Below, one piece after another: positions 61,680-64,000 of a DNA stretch of 64,000 bases. Made by a program: the position numbers and the translations under genes. This DNA comes from Paragonimus westermani (taxonomy: Eukaryota > Platyhelminthes > Trematoda > Plagiorchiida > Troglotrematidae). How positions within the stretch are numbered: the first letter of the stretch is position 1; each line of letters starts with the position of its first letter. The DNA lies in assembly GCA_008508345.1 (NCBI GenBank), contig QNGE01001718.1, forward strand, positions 37,101-101,100. The letters run 5' to 3'. The notes beneath the pieces are model-generated. The model was not told the origin of the DNA and searched no databases. It was given only the letters and a program-made list of their open reading frames with translations.

Positions 61680-64000
61680 AGCGTAACAAACAAGCTGGTT
61701 TCCAGCGCCTCATCAGTCTAACAATAACATATTTATATGGGGTCGACCACGGTAGTACATCAGTAGGATGAGGGATGTTATTCATTGGTGTCAAGTTAGT
61801 TGAACTCGTGAGGTCTCTTTAACACCAGTAACTTGAGTTGCGTAAATCAATGCTCCTGTGTATCAGGTCGACCCGGGCTATTGATGCATGGCCCCGGGAG
61901 GTTCAGTGGCTGGACCACACGCTTCGGTGAGCATACGGAAGATTATTATAAGCAGACTGCAGTGGCTTCTACAATAGCTAATGATTTATCTTTGACCCAC
62001 TTCGATTGGGCCGCACAGACTCAGTAGATCGGCTTGAACAAGTCTACCGTGTTGATCAGATGGCCAGATTCCACCATGTCCGATTGTCAAGCCTGTATCG
62101 GTCCTCGAGCTAGCCACGCCGGATGATGCTCCCGGATGCGTCAGGTAGTCGTCTGGTTGTGCAGCTTATGTAAACATAAAAAGAGGCGGCATGTACCAAC
62201 ATTATATCTTTTAGCTGGGCACGTAGAACTGATGTGGAGAAAAGTCGAACAGGTGACAACCACGAAATAGTTTATTTTTAAGTGCCACTCTAAGTCTTCC
62301 GGTTATATTGTCAGCATTGTTATCGCCTTTGAGTGGCAACGTAATATAGACCTGTTTTTGTCTACAGTTTGCGGTCTACCTACTTTTGTGCTAATTATCA
62401 TGTGCTTACAGACAAACTGTTTTTCCTCTCCTATGTTGCTGTTTGAACGGATTTTCGCCGATCAATCTGGTAAATGCCGAATTGAGTTCTTCTTCGAAAT
62501 TAAAATTGATATACCGTCCTGATCAGGCTGCTTTACGATATACTTCACGTTTTATTGTTCTATCCTCACGACTTGGCATGAACATGCCTGAAAACCATAT
62601 ACCAACTGATAATACATGTTCCAGAGTGAAGCGGATATTTTTGTAGACACATATGGACTGTATCAGTGTTTAACTGAGACATCTGAATTCATCTGCCGTA
62701 CAGATAATATCGATCGAATAAGGTTTATAACGAGCCAGTGACTTTACGCGGTCTATAAAGAATATCGGCTAGTAAATGGCCTAACGATGATCCCCTCGCT
62801 ACTTAGCCCTTTTGGAGATATAACTTACGGAAAAACTTAAACTGAGCGTTGTATGTGCAGCGATACCAAAGCTGTTGTAGCCCGTCTACTTATATCCCCA
62901 CGTTTGTCTTGTGCTCCTTGCATACCAGTCAGAAAACTTATCTGTGTTGCTTGGGGAGATATTTGAGAAGAAAAACATCACATCAGTTAAGAATAAACGC
63001 ATCCCTTTTGCCTTCACTTGCCTTACTGTTTCGATAAATTCAAAAGAATCCCGAAGACTATGAATCGCTCATTTTTTCCCAACTGGTTTTAACAACTGGG
63101 CTAGCCATTCTGTAGCTGCGTAGTACGGTGAATTGTACGCATCTAAAATCCGCCATAATGATGCTCTGTTCTTATGCACCTTAGGTAACCCATAAAGCTT
63201 GGGAATTACACTGCCTACTGGTCTAACTCCTTCGAAGGTAGTTGGATCAATCGGCCCCTGTTCCATACACCTTTTTTAATGCCTTTTCAAAGGTCGCTGT
63301 TTTTTCCTTTTCAGTCTTCATGCAAACGGATTTGGTTTCATCTTCCAGCAGCGCATTAATTTTAGCTAAGTACTCAGCTTCATCTAGAATGACGAGTCTA
63401 GCACCTTTATCAGGTCTGATTTCACTTTAGGAACTCCAATGAGTCTACATGCCGTCGAGTGAGCGGGTGTTTTAATGGTTTTTCGGGTCAGGTATTGATA
63501 GCATGACTGAACTAAGGCTAATTTGAGAGTCACAGTACTGAGAGCTGACGATGGCTGCCGATCTATCGATGGGTCACGAAGGTTTTCAAATTGACTTTCT
63601 AAATCCAAATGCCTAAATTTAATTTTAGGATAGTAAAAGTTTGGTCCCAGTGATAAAACTTCAAAAGCAAATTTATCCAATACCAAAGGGAAAAATCATG
63701 CATTTACCGCTCCGGATTTCTCAGAAATTCAGCCTTAGATATGGTCGAGTTGAGCTGATTTTTCAGTCATACTGACCACTTTTTTTGGCTATGATCTGCT
63801 AAACGTAACTGTCCAACTCGCTTGCCTCATTCGTTGGCAACTCTGTAAATATTCTTGCGGAAATAGTCTGCTTGTAGTCAAAGTCGTACGCTCTGTCCCT
63901 CCGTGTGTTCTTCTCACTTAAGGCTAGTCGCTGTAGTGAAGTTCCATTAATATTAACGCAATTTCTTCTGAGGATGGTTAAACAATGTTTCGGAAGTTCT
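61680..64000 (-). mobile_element. Nearly full-length Penelope-like element, copy 3
   Basis: This is the most complete Penelope-like copy, reading from beyond the window end down to about 61680. Seen in order on the minus strand: an N-terminal part (LDKFAFEVLSLGPNFYYPK, 63686 down), the RPDKGARLVILDEAEYLAKI region (about 63415-63355), IPKLYGLPKVHKNRASLWRI (about 63215-63155), SLRDSFEFIETVRQVKAKG with motif A (FLTDVMFFF, 63045-62970), GSSLGHLLADIL (about 62800-62765), EVYRKAA (about 62530), LPLKGDNNADNITGRLRVAL (about 62335-62275), and a GIY-YIG remnant YISCTTRRLPD (about 62170-62130). The 3' tail ends with CTGATGAGGCGCTGGAAACC (about 61715-61696). Frameshifts and stops are numerous. The 5' end lies outside. 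Confidence 0.88.

Overview
This window is nuclear DNA from an animal, most likely a digenean trematode (fluke). No single sequence proves that. The inference rests on four things seen together: a multi-exon gene with introns of only 38-51 bp, Penelope-like elements with a GIY-YIG domain, RTE-type LINE copies, and a tRNA-headed SINE carrying a hammerhead ribozyme like the schistosome Sm-alpha repeats. Base composition is moderately AT-rich, and most of the window has no long reading frame.

Layout. At 0.3-1.0 kb there is a broken LTR-retrotransposon gag on the + strand, with its zinc-knuckle segment placed before its capsid-like segment. At 2.7-3.2 kb lies a minus-strand LINE fragment. From 3.2 to 14.5 kb I see no gene. 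At 14.56-15.45 kb there is a decayed Tc1/mariner-type transposase, followed directly by Penelope-like copy 1 (15.9-17.5 kb, +). A jockey/CR1-like reverse transcriptase scrap lies at 27.25-27.53 kb (+). A possible minus-strand exon sits at 32.84-33.05 kb, a second LINE copy at 34.5-35.3 kb (-), and Penelope-like copy 2 at 36.45-37.38 kb (+).

The one recognisable host gene is on the + strand. It is an ankyrin-repeat protein of the ANKRD13 family, closest in my reading to ANKRD13C. Four exons at 38.61-39.21 kb are separated by introns of 51, 44 and 38 bp. A further exon lies at 55.30-55.44 kb. The codon phases of these two groups do not match, so at least one exon is missing in the 16 kb between them. 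That stretch also holds a CpG-rich block at 48.0-48.6 kb and two SINE copies. The C-terminal exons were not found and probably lie beyond the window.

The right end is dense in mobile DNA. Two SINE copies lie on the + strand (57.36 and 59.16 kb), and the first has an apparently complete hammerhead fold. A nearly full-length LINE (59.55-61.56 kb, -) is followed within about 120 bp by a nearly full-length Penelope-like element (61.68 kb to the window end, -). All transposon proteins are visibly decayed by stops, frameshifts or lost catalytic residues, so none looks autonomous. The hammerhead in the SINE is the only mobile-element function that looks intact at sequence level.
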